A stretch of 64,000 nucleotides of DNA from Membranihabitans maritimus (GTDB lineage Bacteria > Bacteroidota > Bacteroidia > Chitinophagales > Saprospiraceae). The translations under genes were made by a program, and so were the position numbers. Below, piece by piece: positions 27,943 to 37,740 of this stretch. Location of the stretch: NCBI RefSeq assembly GCF_021729145.1, contig NZ_JAJSLW010000012.1, forward strand, positions 1-64,000, written 5' to 3'. Below the pieces are notes generated by a model. That model was given only the letters and a program-made list of their open reading frames with translations, did not search any database and was not told where the DNA came from. Each line of letters begins with the position of its first letter. The stretch's first letter is position 1.

Positions 27943-29103
27943 CTATTTCACTATTTTTTCTATTTCTGATAAAGGGATAATAGTTAATTCGGCATCCAAT
28001 TTATTTGAATGATAAATTATAAACAGATGATCTTGGTATTCAATGACATAAGGATAGGCCCATTGCTGATTGGTATAATCTCCTCCTCCGTTAAAATAAG
28101 ATGGGTTTGGAGGGCCCCCCGGTCTTAGACGGAAAATAGTAGAAAACTGGTTGGTTCCTTTGGCTCCGATGCTTAAACAGATCCATTTCCGTCCATTCAA
28201 ATTACTCACTAAATATGGTCGCCCGGTAGACAAAAATCCCCCATAAGGTTTGGCTCTGGTAGCCGGAAAATCGGATATTTGAATGGGGCTCCAGGTCTCT
28301 CCATAATCCTCACTGATAGCGTAACAAAAATAGTCCTTGTCTTCTGGGTGTTCATAGTTTCGAATGAATAAAATTACCTTATTTTCAAAAACAAAAGTAG
28401 TGGGTTCGGGGTACCCTTTTACAAATTTTTGCGGCAATGAAACCGTTTTCCAATGATCAGGTCGATCTTTTGAACTAATGGCAACAACTGCCTTTAGGTC
28501 CTTATTTAAGCCCGACATAATGTAATTTCCATTCGGTAATAGTCGGGGTTCATCCATCGGAAAAAAGTTATCAATTACTTTTCCTTTCGAAACCCAGGTC
28601 TGTGTTGTTTCTTCAAAATAGAATCGTTCTGTAAAAAGATCTGTTAAAAAAATCCGAACTCCATCATAGATCCCACTTGTATGTCCCGTAAAACTTGCTG
28701 TGAAAAAATTAAGAGTATCTTGTATGGACCAAAAAGAACCGTGACTATGATTATACATACCATCCACCACAGGTGCCAATACTTGTTCATCCTGCCACGT
28801 CTTGCCCTGATCTAATGAACGTTTTACCTTCACATGTTCCAGCGGTCCATTTTCTTTAACCCCTTCTGGCCCTGTAGCCCAGGAAGCATATAATATACCC
28901 TTATGTTCCCCAATAGCACATCCAATTAAAAATGTAGATGGCAATTCAGCCCACCGCACTTTTACGTGTTTGATATTTTCCTGGGGAAATAGGGGCGGCT
29001 CTATAAAATCCAGGGTGTCTCCTGACCAAAATGAAATTTGACTGTAACAAGTATTCCCCAATAGAACTAAAAAATATAATAAAAAGCTAGTAGAAATTTT
29101 CAT
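27943..29103 (-). CDS. secreted sialidase-like (BNR-repeat) protein
   Basis: 386 residues with a signal peptide (MKISTSFLLYFLVLLGNTC, cleaved near CYSQ). The body is a six-bladed propeller with Asp-box motifs SLDQGKTWQDEQ (near 93) and SEDYGETWSPIQ (near 262), as in sialidases and related exo-glycosidases. Arg residues that hold the sialate carboxyl could not be assigned with confidence, so another glycan-binding or glycosidase role is possible. No type IX sorting domain is present at the C-terminus. It stands alone, with no other glycan-utilisation genes nearby. Confidence 0.78.
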   Translation of the reverse strand: MKISTSFLLYFLVLLGNTCYSQISFWSGDTLDFIEPPLFPQENIKHVKVRWAELPSTFLIGCAIGEHKGILYASWATGPEGVKENGPLEHVKVKRSLDQGKTWQDEQVLAPVVDGMYNHSHGSFWSIQDTLNFFTASFTGHTSGIYDGVRIFLTDLFTERFYFEETTQTWVSKGKVIDNFFPMDEPRLLPNGNYIMSGLNKDLKAVVAISSKDRPDHWKTVSLPQKFVKGYPEPTTFVFENKVILFIRNYEHPEDKDYFCYAISEDYGETWSPIQISDFPATRAKPYGGFLSTGRPYLVSNLNGRKWICLSIGAKGTNQFSTIFRLRPGGPPNPSYFNGGGDYTNQQWAYPYVIEYQDHLFIIYHSNKLDAELTIIPLSEIEKIVK

Positions 29104-29854
29104 TTAAATCCATTTTATCATCCTATTATTTGAAATATGACTATTCTCCCGTTTCCAATGAACCGCCGCTATAGAGGCGTAGATCTAATACACCTTACTC
29201 TCCTGTCATTCTTTCCCTATTTTCGGGGATAAATCGTAATATGACTCATAGTATCCCTGGAAATTCTCTTAAAGAGTAAAAAAGAGGTATTTACTCCTTT
29301 TGTATATGTAGTTACAGATAAAAACAGTACAATTAATACACCCAAAATAGGAAAAAGATGTGGTATTTTATTGGGTCAATACAGTGATTTTCTTTGGATA
29401 TTTGCCGGGTCCATGTTCATCAAAAGATTACCAGGAGCAGTTTTTAGGCGTTTTATTATTGAAAAATGATCAATGTTGAGGGGGGGTGTTTTTATAAGTA
29501 TCTGTAAGTCAGTTGAAAATTGAGTTTGTTGAACGATGTTGCTAATATTATTAACTCAGGAAAAAGGAGAGGGAAGACCTGTTTCATTGTCTAATGGGAT
29601 ATCACCTTACTCCTGGGGGCAGATTCAATGGTGGAAGAATTGACATAGCAAGATTATTCTTATAGGTCTACGGGTTTAGAAACAATAGGTATTTTAAGCT
29701 ATAGTACGAAAGCCCTTGTGGTCAAAATATATTGATAATTGAAGGTATAGATTAAAATAATTCTACTAAAAGAACTTCAAATAGATAAGGGACAAGTAAT
29801 CAACTAAAGGCTAATAAATAAGAACATTCGATCACTTTCCTATGAGAGGTTTCT
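29104..29854. other. 750-base gap, no clear gene
   Basis: This AT-rich stretch lies between two minus-strand genes. A small hairpin, with GAGTAAA paired to TTTACTC, occurs near 29275-29305 and could end transcription. No open frame with protein-like composition, RNA gene or repeat was seen. Confidence 0.4.
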
Positions 29855-30226
29855 TCATTGAACTACCGTATTAGCTACAAGTGGTTTTTCGGATAGAAGT
29901 TTGTAGTTAGGAAGTAACTTGCCGGAAGTTTGAACTTCATACTTATCGATATTCTTATTCAGGTTCCCGGATGGGAATTCATCATAAGCAGCTAACGAAT
30001 GATCAATATTGAGATTTTCGAGGTGATAACTATTTTTATCATATATTTCCGCTAAAGTCCAACAAGCAAAAAGTAAAAATATGCCTGCTGCTATTCCGAT
30101 CCATCGGCGTGTCCTGTGATTTTTTTTGTGAAATTGTTCAATCGACAAATTATGTTCAACTTTTTGCCAAACCTTTGGGTCAGGAGCCACACGCGCATTA
30201 TTTAATTTATCTCTTAAATTATCCAT
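29855..30226 (-). CDS. small membrane protein, probable anti-sigma partner
   Basis: 123 residues: a cytosolic N-terminal stretch (MDNLRDKLNNARVAPDPKVW) with a W-KVE pattern like short anti-sigma leaders, one membrane helix at about 42-62 (RRWIGIAAGIFLLFACWTLA), then about 60 periplasmic residues. The start overlaps the end of the sigma-factor gene by 8 bases, so the two are translationally coupled. A zinc anti-sigma motif (HxxxCxxC) is absent. The role as sigma regulator is inferred from arrangement and topology. Confidence 0.7.
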   Translation of the reverse strand: MDNLRDKLNNARVAPDPKVWQKVEHNLSIEQFHKKNHRTRRWIGIAAGIFLLFACWTLAEIYDKNSYHLENLNIDHSLAAYDEFPSGNLNKNIDKYEVQTSGKLLPNYKLLSEKPLVANTVVQ

Positions 30227-30776
30227 TTTGTATCAATTTATTATTTAAGGAACGGATCCTGTTTTTTTTTAATTCTTCTTGTAATTTCCTTTTTGCCATC
30301 AGAAGCTGAGATTTTGAAGTATGTATACTTATATCCAGCATATCTGCTATTTCCCTGTGTTTGTACCCTTCCACTACATAAAGGTTGAAAATAGTCCGGT
30401 ACCCTTCCGGCAGTTCTGCGATCATTTCCAATAGTTCATCTTCCCCCAATTGGCTGACGGCGTCAGAAGGTATTTCAATTTCTACATTGTCCAGTGGAAT
30501 ATGTAAAAAACTTCGCTGTTTTTTTCGCAAAACCATAAGACATTCATTTATCATAATTCTTTTCATCCACCCTTCAAAACTTCCATTGTTCTTATACGTT
30601 TTGATTTTAGTGAAAATTTTAAAGAATGCCTCTGCCACAGTATCTTCAGCTTCGTGTTTGCTTTTTAAATACCTTATACCTATGGCCATGAATACAGGTG
30701 CATATTGGTTGTAAACTTCCTTTTGGAATTTTCGTTTACCTTTTTTTAGACCTTTTATGACCTTTAGTTCGTCCAT
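30219..30776 (-). CDS. ECF-type RNA polymerase sigma factor
   Basis: 185 residues. Region 2 at about 20-90 (YNQYAPVFMAIGIRYLKSKH, EDTVAEAFFKIFTKIKTYKN, FEGWMKRIMINECLMVLRKK) and region 4 at about 125-175 (LPEGYRTIFNLYVVEGYKHR, EIADMLDISIHTSKSQLLMA, KRKLQEEL). It directs RNA polymerase to a special promoter set, usually under control of a membrane partner. The next gene downstream is such a partner candidate. It is divergent from valS, sharing a 90-base promoter region. Confidence 0.93.
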   Translation of the reverse strand: MDELKVIKGLKKGKRKFQKEVYNQYAPVFMAIGIRYLKSKHEAEDTVAEAFFKIFTKIKTYKNNGSFEGWMKRIMINECLMVLRKKQRSFLHIPLDNVEIEIPSDAVSQLGEDELLEMIAELPEGYRTIFNLYVVEGYKHREIADMLDISIHTSKSQLLMAKRKLQEELKKNRIRSLNNKLIQNG

Positions 30777-30865
30777 TGCAGTAATATAGATGAGAAAAAT
30801 GGTTGAATTGTTGTATAAATATCCGTAAAATTTAAAATATTTGTTTTCTAAATAATATCAGAAAA

Positions 30866-33508
30866 ATGACAGAATTGGCCGCGCGCTACGAAGCAGGAAG
30901 TATCGAAAAAAAATGGTATAAGATATGGATGGAGAAGGACTATTTCAAGTCTGTACCGGATGACAGGGAGCCTTATGCTATGGTTATTCCCCCGCCTAAT
31001 GTTACAGGTGTGTTGCATATGGGGCATATGCTCAATAATAGTATACAGGATATTTTAATCCGCAAGGCTAGACTCGACGGTAAGAATGCCTGTTGGGTTC
31101 CTGGAACTGACCATGCTTCGATAGCTACAGAAGCTAAAGTTGTAAAATGGTTGCGTGAGAAAGGGATGACCAAAGGAAGTTTGTCCCGGGAGGAATTTAT
31201 GAAATATGCATGGGAGTGGACTGATAAGTACGGGGGTATTATATTGAATCAACTGCAGAAACTGGGGGCGTCTTGTGATTGGTCGAGGACCGCTTTTACG
31301 ATGGATGAAGTGCGTTCTGATCAGGTAATTAATGCATTTGTAGACCTGTATAACCGGGGTAAATTGTACAGGGGATTAAGAATGGTGAACTGGGATTCAG
31401 AGGCGAAGACTGTATTGTCCAATGAAGAGGTATTGTATAGTGAGGAACGGTCAAAATTATATTATGTAAAATATAAGGTGGAAGATACGGATGAATATAT
31501 TACCATAGCGACTACAAGACCTGAAACCATTCTTGCAGATACGGCTATTGCCGTCCACCCAGGTGATGAAAGATTTACCCGTTTCAAAGGAAAAAGGGTA
31601 CGGGTTCCTATTGTAAACAGGTCAGTTCCAATTGTTTTTGATGAATATGTAGAGAAAGATTTTGGTACGGGAGCACTTAAAATTACACCTGCCCATGATA
31701 TGAATGATTACGAGATCGGTTTGCGGCATGACCTTGAAGTCATTAATATATTGAATGAAGATGCTACGATTAATAAAAATGGTGCCCAATATGTAGGTAA
31801 GGACCGTTTTGAAACCAGAAAAAAAATTGTTATCGATCTCGAAGAGGCAGGGCAATTAGAAAAGGTAGAAGAGTACACAAATAATGTCGGGCGTTCAGAG
31901 CGAACAAACTCTATTGTTGAACCTCGATTGTCCAAACAGTGGTACGTGAAAATGGAAAAACTGGCTGGACCGGCTCTGGATGCCGTTATGGAAGATAGCG
32001 TTCGTTTTTTTCCTGAAAACATGAAAAATACCTATCGCCATTGGATGGAGAATATCAGGGATTGGTGTATATCAAGGCAATTGTGGTGGGGACATAGAAT
32101 TCCGGCATATTATTACCGGGATGAAGTTTTTGTGGCTGCTACCCGGGAAGAGGCGTTGGAGTTGGCGAAGAAAAAATTGGATAACAATGAGATCGTTGCA
32201 TCGGACTTAAAGCAGGATGAGGATGTATTGGATACCTGGTTCTCAAGCTGGTTGTGGCCATTTTCTGTTTTCAATGGTATGCGCAGTAGCGAAGAAGTAA
32301 ATTATTACTATCCCACAGCATCCCTGGTTACCGGTTGGGATATTATTTTCCTTTGGGTGGCAAGAATGATAATGGCTGGTTATGAATGGAAAGGAGAAAG
32401 GCCTTTTAAGGAGGTTTATTTCACTGGAATGGTAAGGGATAAGCAGCGTCGGAAGATGAGTAAGTCACTGGGAAATTCTCCGGATGCACTGGAATTAATT
32501 GATCAATTTGGGGCTGACGGTGTCCGGTTTGGCCTATTATCATCTTCTCCGGCCGGAGGGGATTTGTTATTTGATGAAAAACTTTGTGAACAAGGCCGGA
32601 ATTTTTCAAACAAAATGTGGAATGCCCTTAGACTTGTGAAGGGCTGGAAGATAGATGATTCCTCAGTTAGGCCTGAAGACGTCGAAATGAGGCTTCTGGC
32701 TATCCGGTGGTTTGAAGGTCAATTCTATGAATTATTGGATGAGTTGGATGCAGATTTTAGACAGTACCGATTGTCGGATATCGCCATGAAATTGTATAAC
32801 TTTATTTGGAATGAATTCTGTTCATGGTTACTGGAAATGGTCAAGCCGGCATATGGGGATCCCATCGATCTGGAAAGTTATAAACTAATAAATCAATTGC
32901 TGGAAAACCTAATGATTGTTTTACATCCTTTTATGCCTTTTATTACGGAAGAAATTTATCAGAATATACGGGGAAGAGAAGAAGATGATCATATTATAAT
33001 AGCTAAATGGCCGCAAAGAAAGGAATCCGACAATAGCCTTTCCGAGGGGTTTGCATTACTGAAAATATTGGTTACCAGTATAAGGGATGTAAGAAACAAA
33101 AATCAGATAAAACAAAAAGAACTTCTTACCCTGCAGTTTATGAAAAGCGAATCGGCTGCCATGATGGTTAATTCCCATGGGTTGAAGAATTTGTTAAGGA
33201 AGATGGGGTATGTCAAAGATATTGAGTTGGTATCGGAAGCCCCGACAGTTCCCCATGGAAATATTGTGGCTCAAACGCTCAAGGCTTTTGTTTTGTTACC
33301 CAATATCAATCTCGAAGAGGAACGGGAGAAATTGCTAGCCGATCTAGAATATGCTAAGGGGTTTGTAAAGAAAATAGAGGGAAAATTGAAGAATGAACGT
33401 TTTGTAAATAATGCGCCTGAAGCAGTGGTAGAAAAAGAAAGGAAAAAATTAAATGACGGACTTTCACGAGTGGCAATGCTTCAAGAAAGCCTGGAAAGAC
33501 TGGGATGA
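30866..33508 (+). CDS. valS: valyl-tRNA synthetase
   Basis: 880 residues, the normal size. Class Ia signatures are present: HMGH at residues 51-54 (in PPPNVTGVLHMGHML) and KMSKS near 530 (RRKMSKSLGN). The editing (CP1) domain motif TTRPETILADTAIAVHP is at about 217-233, and the C-terminal coiled coil (EEREKLLADLEYAKGFVKKI) at about 815-875. It charges tRNA-Val with valine and edits threonine. Essential cytosolic enzyme. The coding sequence is uninterrupted; no T-box or leader peptide was seen. Confidence 0.97.
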   Translation: MTELAARYEAGSIEKKWYKIWMEKDYFKSVPDDREPYAMVIPPPNVTGVLHMGHMLNNSIQDILIRKARLDGKNACWVPGTDHASIATEAKVVKWLREKGMTKGSLSREEFMKYAWEWTDKYGGIILNQLQKLGASCDWSRTAFTMDEVRSDQVINAFVDLYNRGKLYRGLRMVNWDSEAKTVLSNEEVLYSEERSKLYYVKYKVEDTDEYITIATTRPETILADTAIAVHPGDERFTRFKGKRVRVPIVNRSVPIVFDEYVEKDFGTGALKITPAHDMNDYEIGLRHDLEVINILNEDATINKNGAQYVGKDRFETRKKIVIDLEEAGQLEKVEEYTNNVGRSERTNSIVEPRLSKQWYVKMEKLAGPALDAVMEDSVRFFPENMKNTYRHWMENIRDWCISRQLWWGHRIPAYYYRDEVFVAATREEALELAKKKLDNNEIVASDLKQDEDVLDTWFSSWLWPFSVFNGMRSSEEVNYYYPTASLVTGWDIIFLWVARMIMAGYEWKGERPFKEVYFTGMVRDKQRRKMSKSLGNSPDALELIDQFGADGVRFGLLSSSPAGGDLLFDEKLCEQGRNFSNKMWNALRLVKGWKIDDSSVRPEDVEMRLLAIRWFEGQFYELLDELDADFRQYRLSDIAMKLYNFIWNEFCSWLLEMVKPAYGDPIDLESYKLINQLLENLMIVLHPFMPFITEEIYQNIRGREEDDHIIIAKWPQRKESDNSLSEGFALLKILVTSIRDVRNKNQIKQKELLTLQFMKSESAAMMVNSHGLKNLLRKMGYVKDIELVSEAPTVPHGNIVAQTLKAFVLLPNINLEEEREKLLADLEYAKGFVKKIEGKLKNERFVNNAPEAVVEKERKKLNDGLSRVAMLQESLERLG

Positions 33509-33698
33509 TGTATGGATTCATAACGTATTAAATAAAATCAAAATATAAATATAGCCTGTTTTTATTTGACCATTTTTTTAGTGGTATTTTTGGTATTTAT
33601 GAAATTATGCTGTATATTTAGATTAAATGAGAAAATGGTCCCAATAAAGTAAACAAAACCGATTTTACAAAGCTTTACGCTTGTTTATAATTAATAAT

Positions 33699-33729
33699 AA
33701 AATAGTCACGAGAGTATCGTGGCTATTTT
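33699..33729. terminator. hairpin terminator between valS and threonine aldolase
   Basis: AAAATAGTCACGA (33699-33711) pairs with TCGTGGCTATTTT (33717-33729) through 13 bases with one wobble, with the loop GAGTA. A T-rich stretch follows on the plus strand and an A/T run on the minus, so it can serve both converging genes. It overlaps the stop codon of the threonine aldolase gene (33706-33708). Confidence 0.7.
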
Positions 33730-34737
33730 ATTTTTTACCGTGTGGATCATTTCTTTAGTAATCCCCAGATGAGTGACAATACGTATCCACTCACTGTCTA
33801 TAGCCAGACAAAAAATATCTACCTGTTCTAATTCCTTTACAAATCTTGCTGAAGGCATCCCTGCTATTTTAAACACGAGGATATTGGTAGCAGGAGGTTT
33901 TATCTCCTTTACGAGACTACAATGTCTAAGCGTATTTGCTATTTCCAGTATATGTTTGTGGTCAATTTCCAATCTTTTTATATTATTATCCAAAGCGTAA
34001 ATTCCTGCTGCCGCAAGGAATCCAACTTGTCTCATACCTCCACCCAAAACTTTACGTATTTTTCTTGCTTTTTGTATTATTGTCGATGTACCCAGCAAAA
34101 GGGAGCCGACAGGGGCACCCAACCCCTTGGATAAACATACTGATATGGTATCCGCTATCTTACCCCATTCTGAAGGCGACTCTCCGGTTTCTACTAGTGC
34201 ATTGAAGATTCTCGCACCATCAATATGGAATTTTAAACCTTTAGCTCGACATAATGCTGATATAGCGGATGCTTCTGAAAGTGTATAGTAGGTTCCGCCC
34301 CCCATATTGGTTGTGTTCTCGATAGTCACAAGTTTACTTTCCGGAAGCCAGTCAAGATTTTGCCTAATTGATTCTTCAATTTGAATTGGATTTATTTTAC
34401 CATTGGATGAATCAATACCCTTGTATGAAATACCGGATAAAAAACTGTATCCGGCACTTTCATAATTGAGTACATGGGCATTGGAGGCGCATATCATCTC
34501 ATCTAATGGGGAGGTATGTAGCTTTATCGCTAATTGGTTAGCCATAGTTCCAGAAGGGCAAAATAATGAGGCTTCCATTCCAAACAGGTTTGCTATTTTC
34601 TCTTCCAATTGATTGACTGTAGGATCTTCCCGGAATACATCATCACCGACCCGGGCTTTTAGCATTGCATTGAGCATCTTTTGCGTAGGCTTGGTAACGG
34701 TGTCAGATCTAAGGTCTATGGTTACATTTTTCCCCAT
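33706..34737 (-). CDS. ltaE: low-specificity L-threonine aldolase
   Basis: 343 residues, fold type I PLP enzyme of the beta-eliminating lyase family. It cleaves threonine or allo-threonine to glycine and acetaldehyde. Signatures: IDLRSDTVTKPTQKMLNAM at the start, FCPSGTMANQLAIKLHT, the PLP Asp in KFHIDGARIFNAL, the Schiff-base Lys in SVCLSKGLGAPVGSLLLG (K204), and KVLGGGMRQVGFLAAAGIYA. It is convergent with valS and not part of an operon. The terminator hairpin overlaps the stop codon. Confidence 0.93.
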   Translation of the reverse strand: MGKNVTIDLRSDTVTKPTQKMLNAMLKARVGDDVFREDPTVNQLEEKIANLFGMEASLFCPSGTMANQLAIKLHTSPLDEMICASNAHVLNYESAGYSFLSGISYKGIDSSNGKINPIQIEESIRQNLDWLPESKLVTIENTTNMGGGTYYTLSEASAISALCRAKGLKFHIDGARIFNALVETGESPSEWGKIADTISVCLSKGLGAPVGSLLLGTSTIIQKARKIRKVLGGGMRQVGFLAAAGIYALDNNIKRLEIDHKHILEIANTLRHCSLVKEIKPPATNILVFKIAGMPSARFVKELEQVDIFCLAIDSEWIRIVTHLGITKEMIHTVKNKIATILS

Positions 34738-35512
34738 TAAAATTATAGTGCTTTTATCTGATCAAATGTAAAGAAAAGTTCAAGAAAATATACGGAATTG
34801 CTCCTATAGTGTATGGGGTAAAGATTGGAAAGAGATTTCCAGAAAGTACACATATACAGGTTTTGATTAGATTTCCAGCAGTACTTATTATACAAACTTA
34901 CCCACTCCTTGCAAGTCTCATATGGGTTTTCAAGGTTTTTCATACCAGTGTCAACGCTGCGTAATCATATTTTATGTACCAATAACGTATGGATTGACTT
35001 GACTTTGCTGGTTGTGAATAGGACAATTACTTCCCTTTATATGTTCCCGAAAAAGCTGTCGATATTGTCTGAGGAGAACGTAAACCTTGGTAACCTGTTC
35101 AATTTCTGTAAACATCTCACTCAATTCACCTTTAGGATAATTACAGGATGTGAGATATTCTTCCTTTTCCCTATCTACGCACACTTTTTTTAGCTATTAT
35201 AATTTTCGGGTGAGGTATAGGTGCTTATAGGAGTAGAATTAGTCGATATGATTTATATTTTTTGCATTATTGGTAAAGAGTCAATGGTAAGTACAACCTG
35301 CATGGGAAGGTATATAATTTTCTTAGATGTGTTCCTGGAATAAACCGGATAAAAAGATAGACGTTTAAAAAATGGACCTGATCCGTAGATCATACTAGTT
35401 ATCTTAATCTTCAGGTATTCGATGGGCTGGGTTGATTTACTACGTCTTCCATATCCGGGATAACTAGAATTTGTATGTACAATATGGGGAATAACAATTA
35501 TATTTGTGGGCT
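34738..35512. other. 775-base gap upstream of lepA
   Basis: Two minus-strand frames of 66 and 70 codons (34743-34943 and 34972-35184) lie in series; the first ends just before ltaE. One (NPYETCKEWVSLYNKYCWKS) has a helical, aromatic pattern, but neither could be assigned and their overall composition is odd. They may be decayed genes. The last 50 bases hold the lepA promoter. Confidence 0.4.
35499..35506 (+). promoter_or_regulatory. Bacteroidetes -7 box for lepA
   Basis: TATATTTG matches TAnnTTTG exactly and ends six bases before the ATG at 35513. If the start of transcription lies about five bases after the box, the lepA mRNA would be nearly leaderless. No good -33 TTG was found. Confidence 0.5.
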
Positions 35513-37312
35513 ATGGAAAAAATTAGGAACTTTTGTGTAATTGCGCATATTGATCATGGGAAAAGTACTTTATCCGATCGTTTATTGGAGTATACAAATA
35601 CTATCAATGAGAGGAAAATGAAGGACCAGGCCCTTGATAGCATGGACCTGGAAAGGGAGAGGGGGATTACCATAAAAAGTCATGCTATACAGATGTATTA
35701 CAAACATACAGATGGGGATACCTATACTTTTAATTTAATTGATACCCCCGGACATGTTGATTTTTCCTATGAAGTTTCCCGATCGATTGCAGCCTGTGAG
35801 GGGGCACTGCTCCTAATTGATGCTTCGCAAGGGATACAGGCACAGACTATTTCCAACCTTTATCTGGCCTTGGAACACGATCTGGAAATTATTCCAGTAC
35901 TTAATAAAGTTGATATGGATTCTGCTATGGTGGAGGAGGTCAGTGATGAAGTGGTTGAATTACTGGGGTGTAATCGAGATGAAATCGTGTTGGCTAGTGG
36001 CAAAACAGGATTGGGAGTGGAGAATATACTCGCGGCAATTGTTGACCGTATACCTGCACCTGCAGGCGATCCAAAAGCACCACTACAGGCATTGATTTTT
36101 GACTCGGTTTTTAACCCGTTTCGGGGAGTCATTGCTTATTTCCGCATTTATAACGGAACATTGAAAACAGGGGACGATGTACGATTCGTACATGCCGATA
36201 ATGAATATGAAGCGGATGAAATTGGCGTATTACAATTGGATATGGTGCCTAAGAAGGAACTCCAGGCGGGTAACGTTGGGTATATAATTACAGGTATAAA
36301 GGTTTCTAAAGAGGTAAAAGTTGGGGATACGCTTACCCACATTGAGAATCCTTCGGATTTGGCAATACGTGGATTTGAAGACGTAAAGCCCATGGTATTT
36401 GCGGGAATATTCCCCATTGATAATGATGATTTTGAAGATCTTCGCGATAGTTTGGAAAAGCTCCAGCTAAATGATGCCAGTCTGGTTTTTGAGCCTGAGT
36501 CTTCAGCTGCATTGGGTTTTGGATTTAGGTGTGGGTTTTTGGGAATGTTGCACCTGGAAATTATCCAGGAACGTCTCTCGCGTGAATTTGACCAGGAGGT
36601 AATTACCACTGTGCCGAATGTTTCGTACTATGCTTATATGTCCAGTGATCCCGACGAGAGAATCATTATCAATACCCCCAATGACCTTCCGGATCCCAAT
36701 AGTCTGGATAGGGTCGAGGAACCCTATATACAGGCACAAATTATTACAAAACCTGATTATATTGGTGGTATTATGAATTTGTGTCTCGACAAAAGGGGGC
36801 AATTGGTCAAGCAGGTATATCTTACCCAGGAACGGGTAGAAATGACATACGAGCTACCGTTGGCTGAAATTGTATTTGACTTCTATGATCGATTGAAGTC
36901 GATTTCCAGAGGCTACGCATCTTTTGATTACACCCCTTTGAATTACAGGGCTTCTGATCTTGTGAAAATGGATATTCGTCTTAACGGCGATGTAGTCGAT
37001 GCGCTTTCTGCTTTGGTGCATCGTGATAAGGCTGAGTATATAGGCCGGAAGATCTGTAAGAAGTTAAAAGAGTTATTGCCGAGACAACAATTCATGATTG
37101 CTATACAGGCTTCGATTGGAGCTAAGATTATTGCCCGGGAGACTATTTCAGCACTGCGCAAAGATGTAACTGCAAAATGTTATGGTGGAGACATATCCCG
37201 GAAGCGAAAGCTTCTGGAAAAACAGAAGAAAGGGAAAAAGAAAATGCGCCAAATAGGCAATGTAGAAGTACCTCAAAAAGCATTTTTAGAGGTTTTGAAA
37301 TTGCAGGATTAA
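35513..37312 (+). CDS. lepA: elongation factor 4 (LepA)
   Basis: 599 residues from the ATG at 35513, the usual start before [20 protein letters not shown]. GTPase motifs: AHIDHGKST (P-loop), [21 protein letters not shown] and NKVDMDSA. Domains II, III and V follow, and the specific C-terminal domain ends [20 protein letters not shown]. LepA is a ribosome-bound GTPase that back-translocates or supports initiation and 30S assembly. It is monocistronic here. An in-frame TTG at 35504 was not chosen because it overlaps the promoter box. Confidence 0.97.
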   Translation: MEKIRNFCVIAHIDHGKSTLSDRLLEYTNTINERKMKDQALDSMDLERERGITIKSHAIQMYYKHTDGDTYTFNLIDTPGHVDFSYEVSRSIAACEGALLLIDASQGIQAQTISNLYLALEHDLEIIPVLNKVDMDSAMVEEVSDEVVELLGCNRDEIVLASGKTGLGVENILAAIVDRIPAPAGDPKAPLQALIFDSVFNPFRGVIAYFRIYNGTLKTGDDVRFVHADNEYEADEIGVLQLDMVPKKELQAGNVGYIITGIKVSKEVKVGDTLTHIENPSDLAIRGFEDVKPMVFAGIFPIDNDDFEDLRDSLEKLQLNDASLVFEPESSAALGFGFRCGFLGMLHLEIIQERLSREFDQEVITTVPNVSYYAYMSSDPDERIIINTPNDLPDPNSLDRVEEPYIQAQIITKPDYIGGIMNLCLDKRGQLVKQVYLTQERVEMTYELPLAEIVFDFYDRLKSISRGYASFDYTPLNYRASDLVKMDIRLNGDVVDALSALVHRDKAEYIGRKICKKLKELLPRQQFMIAIQASIGAKIIARETISALRKDVTAKCYGGDISRKRKLLEKQKKGKKKMRQIGNVEVPQKAFLEVLKLQD

Positions 37313-37728
37313 CGGGGTAGAATTCTTTATTTTCCAAAGGTAAACCTAAGATAAATACGGGAATTCTACCATTACATTAACCGTTTTCGTCCGTAGGGCT
37401 TATTCTGGAAAAGATATTTTATTGACTCCCTAAATCCGGGAAGTAGTTTTCCGATCGAATTAATTCATTATCCCTACTGCCAGAATATTAGCACAGTAGT
37501 CGTTCCGTTTCAGCGGGGCATTTCCGGACCAACACCTGAGTCCATTTGATGGAATGGGAAATGTTATATTTTTTCCTTTAACTATTTTCAATTTATACTT
37601 TTGGTCTTCCACATTTTATAAAGAACTGATAATCATGGCAACTTTAATGCCCCGTCCTCGCCGGTCACATAAATCCGGGCGGGTTTGAAAAACCATTGCT
37701 GTTCTGTGTATATTGCTAAAATGACATA
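37313..37728. other. convergent gap with inverted repeat
   Basis: It holds the shared 3' region of lepA and the SprB-repeat gene. GGTAGAATTC (37316-37325) and GAATTCTACC (37361-37370) form a 10-base perfect inverted repeat with a 35-base loop, a possible terminator for lepA. The rest is unremarkable. Confidence 0.45.
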
Positions 37729-37740
37729 GTTATAAAAGTT

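Noticed and set aside
34743-35184. Two short minus-strand ORFs between ltaE and lepA
   Set aside because: Suggestive helical segments but no identifiable family and no supporting starts; may be decayed sequence.
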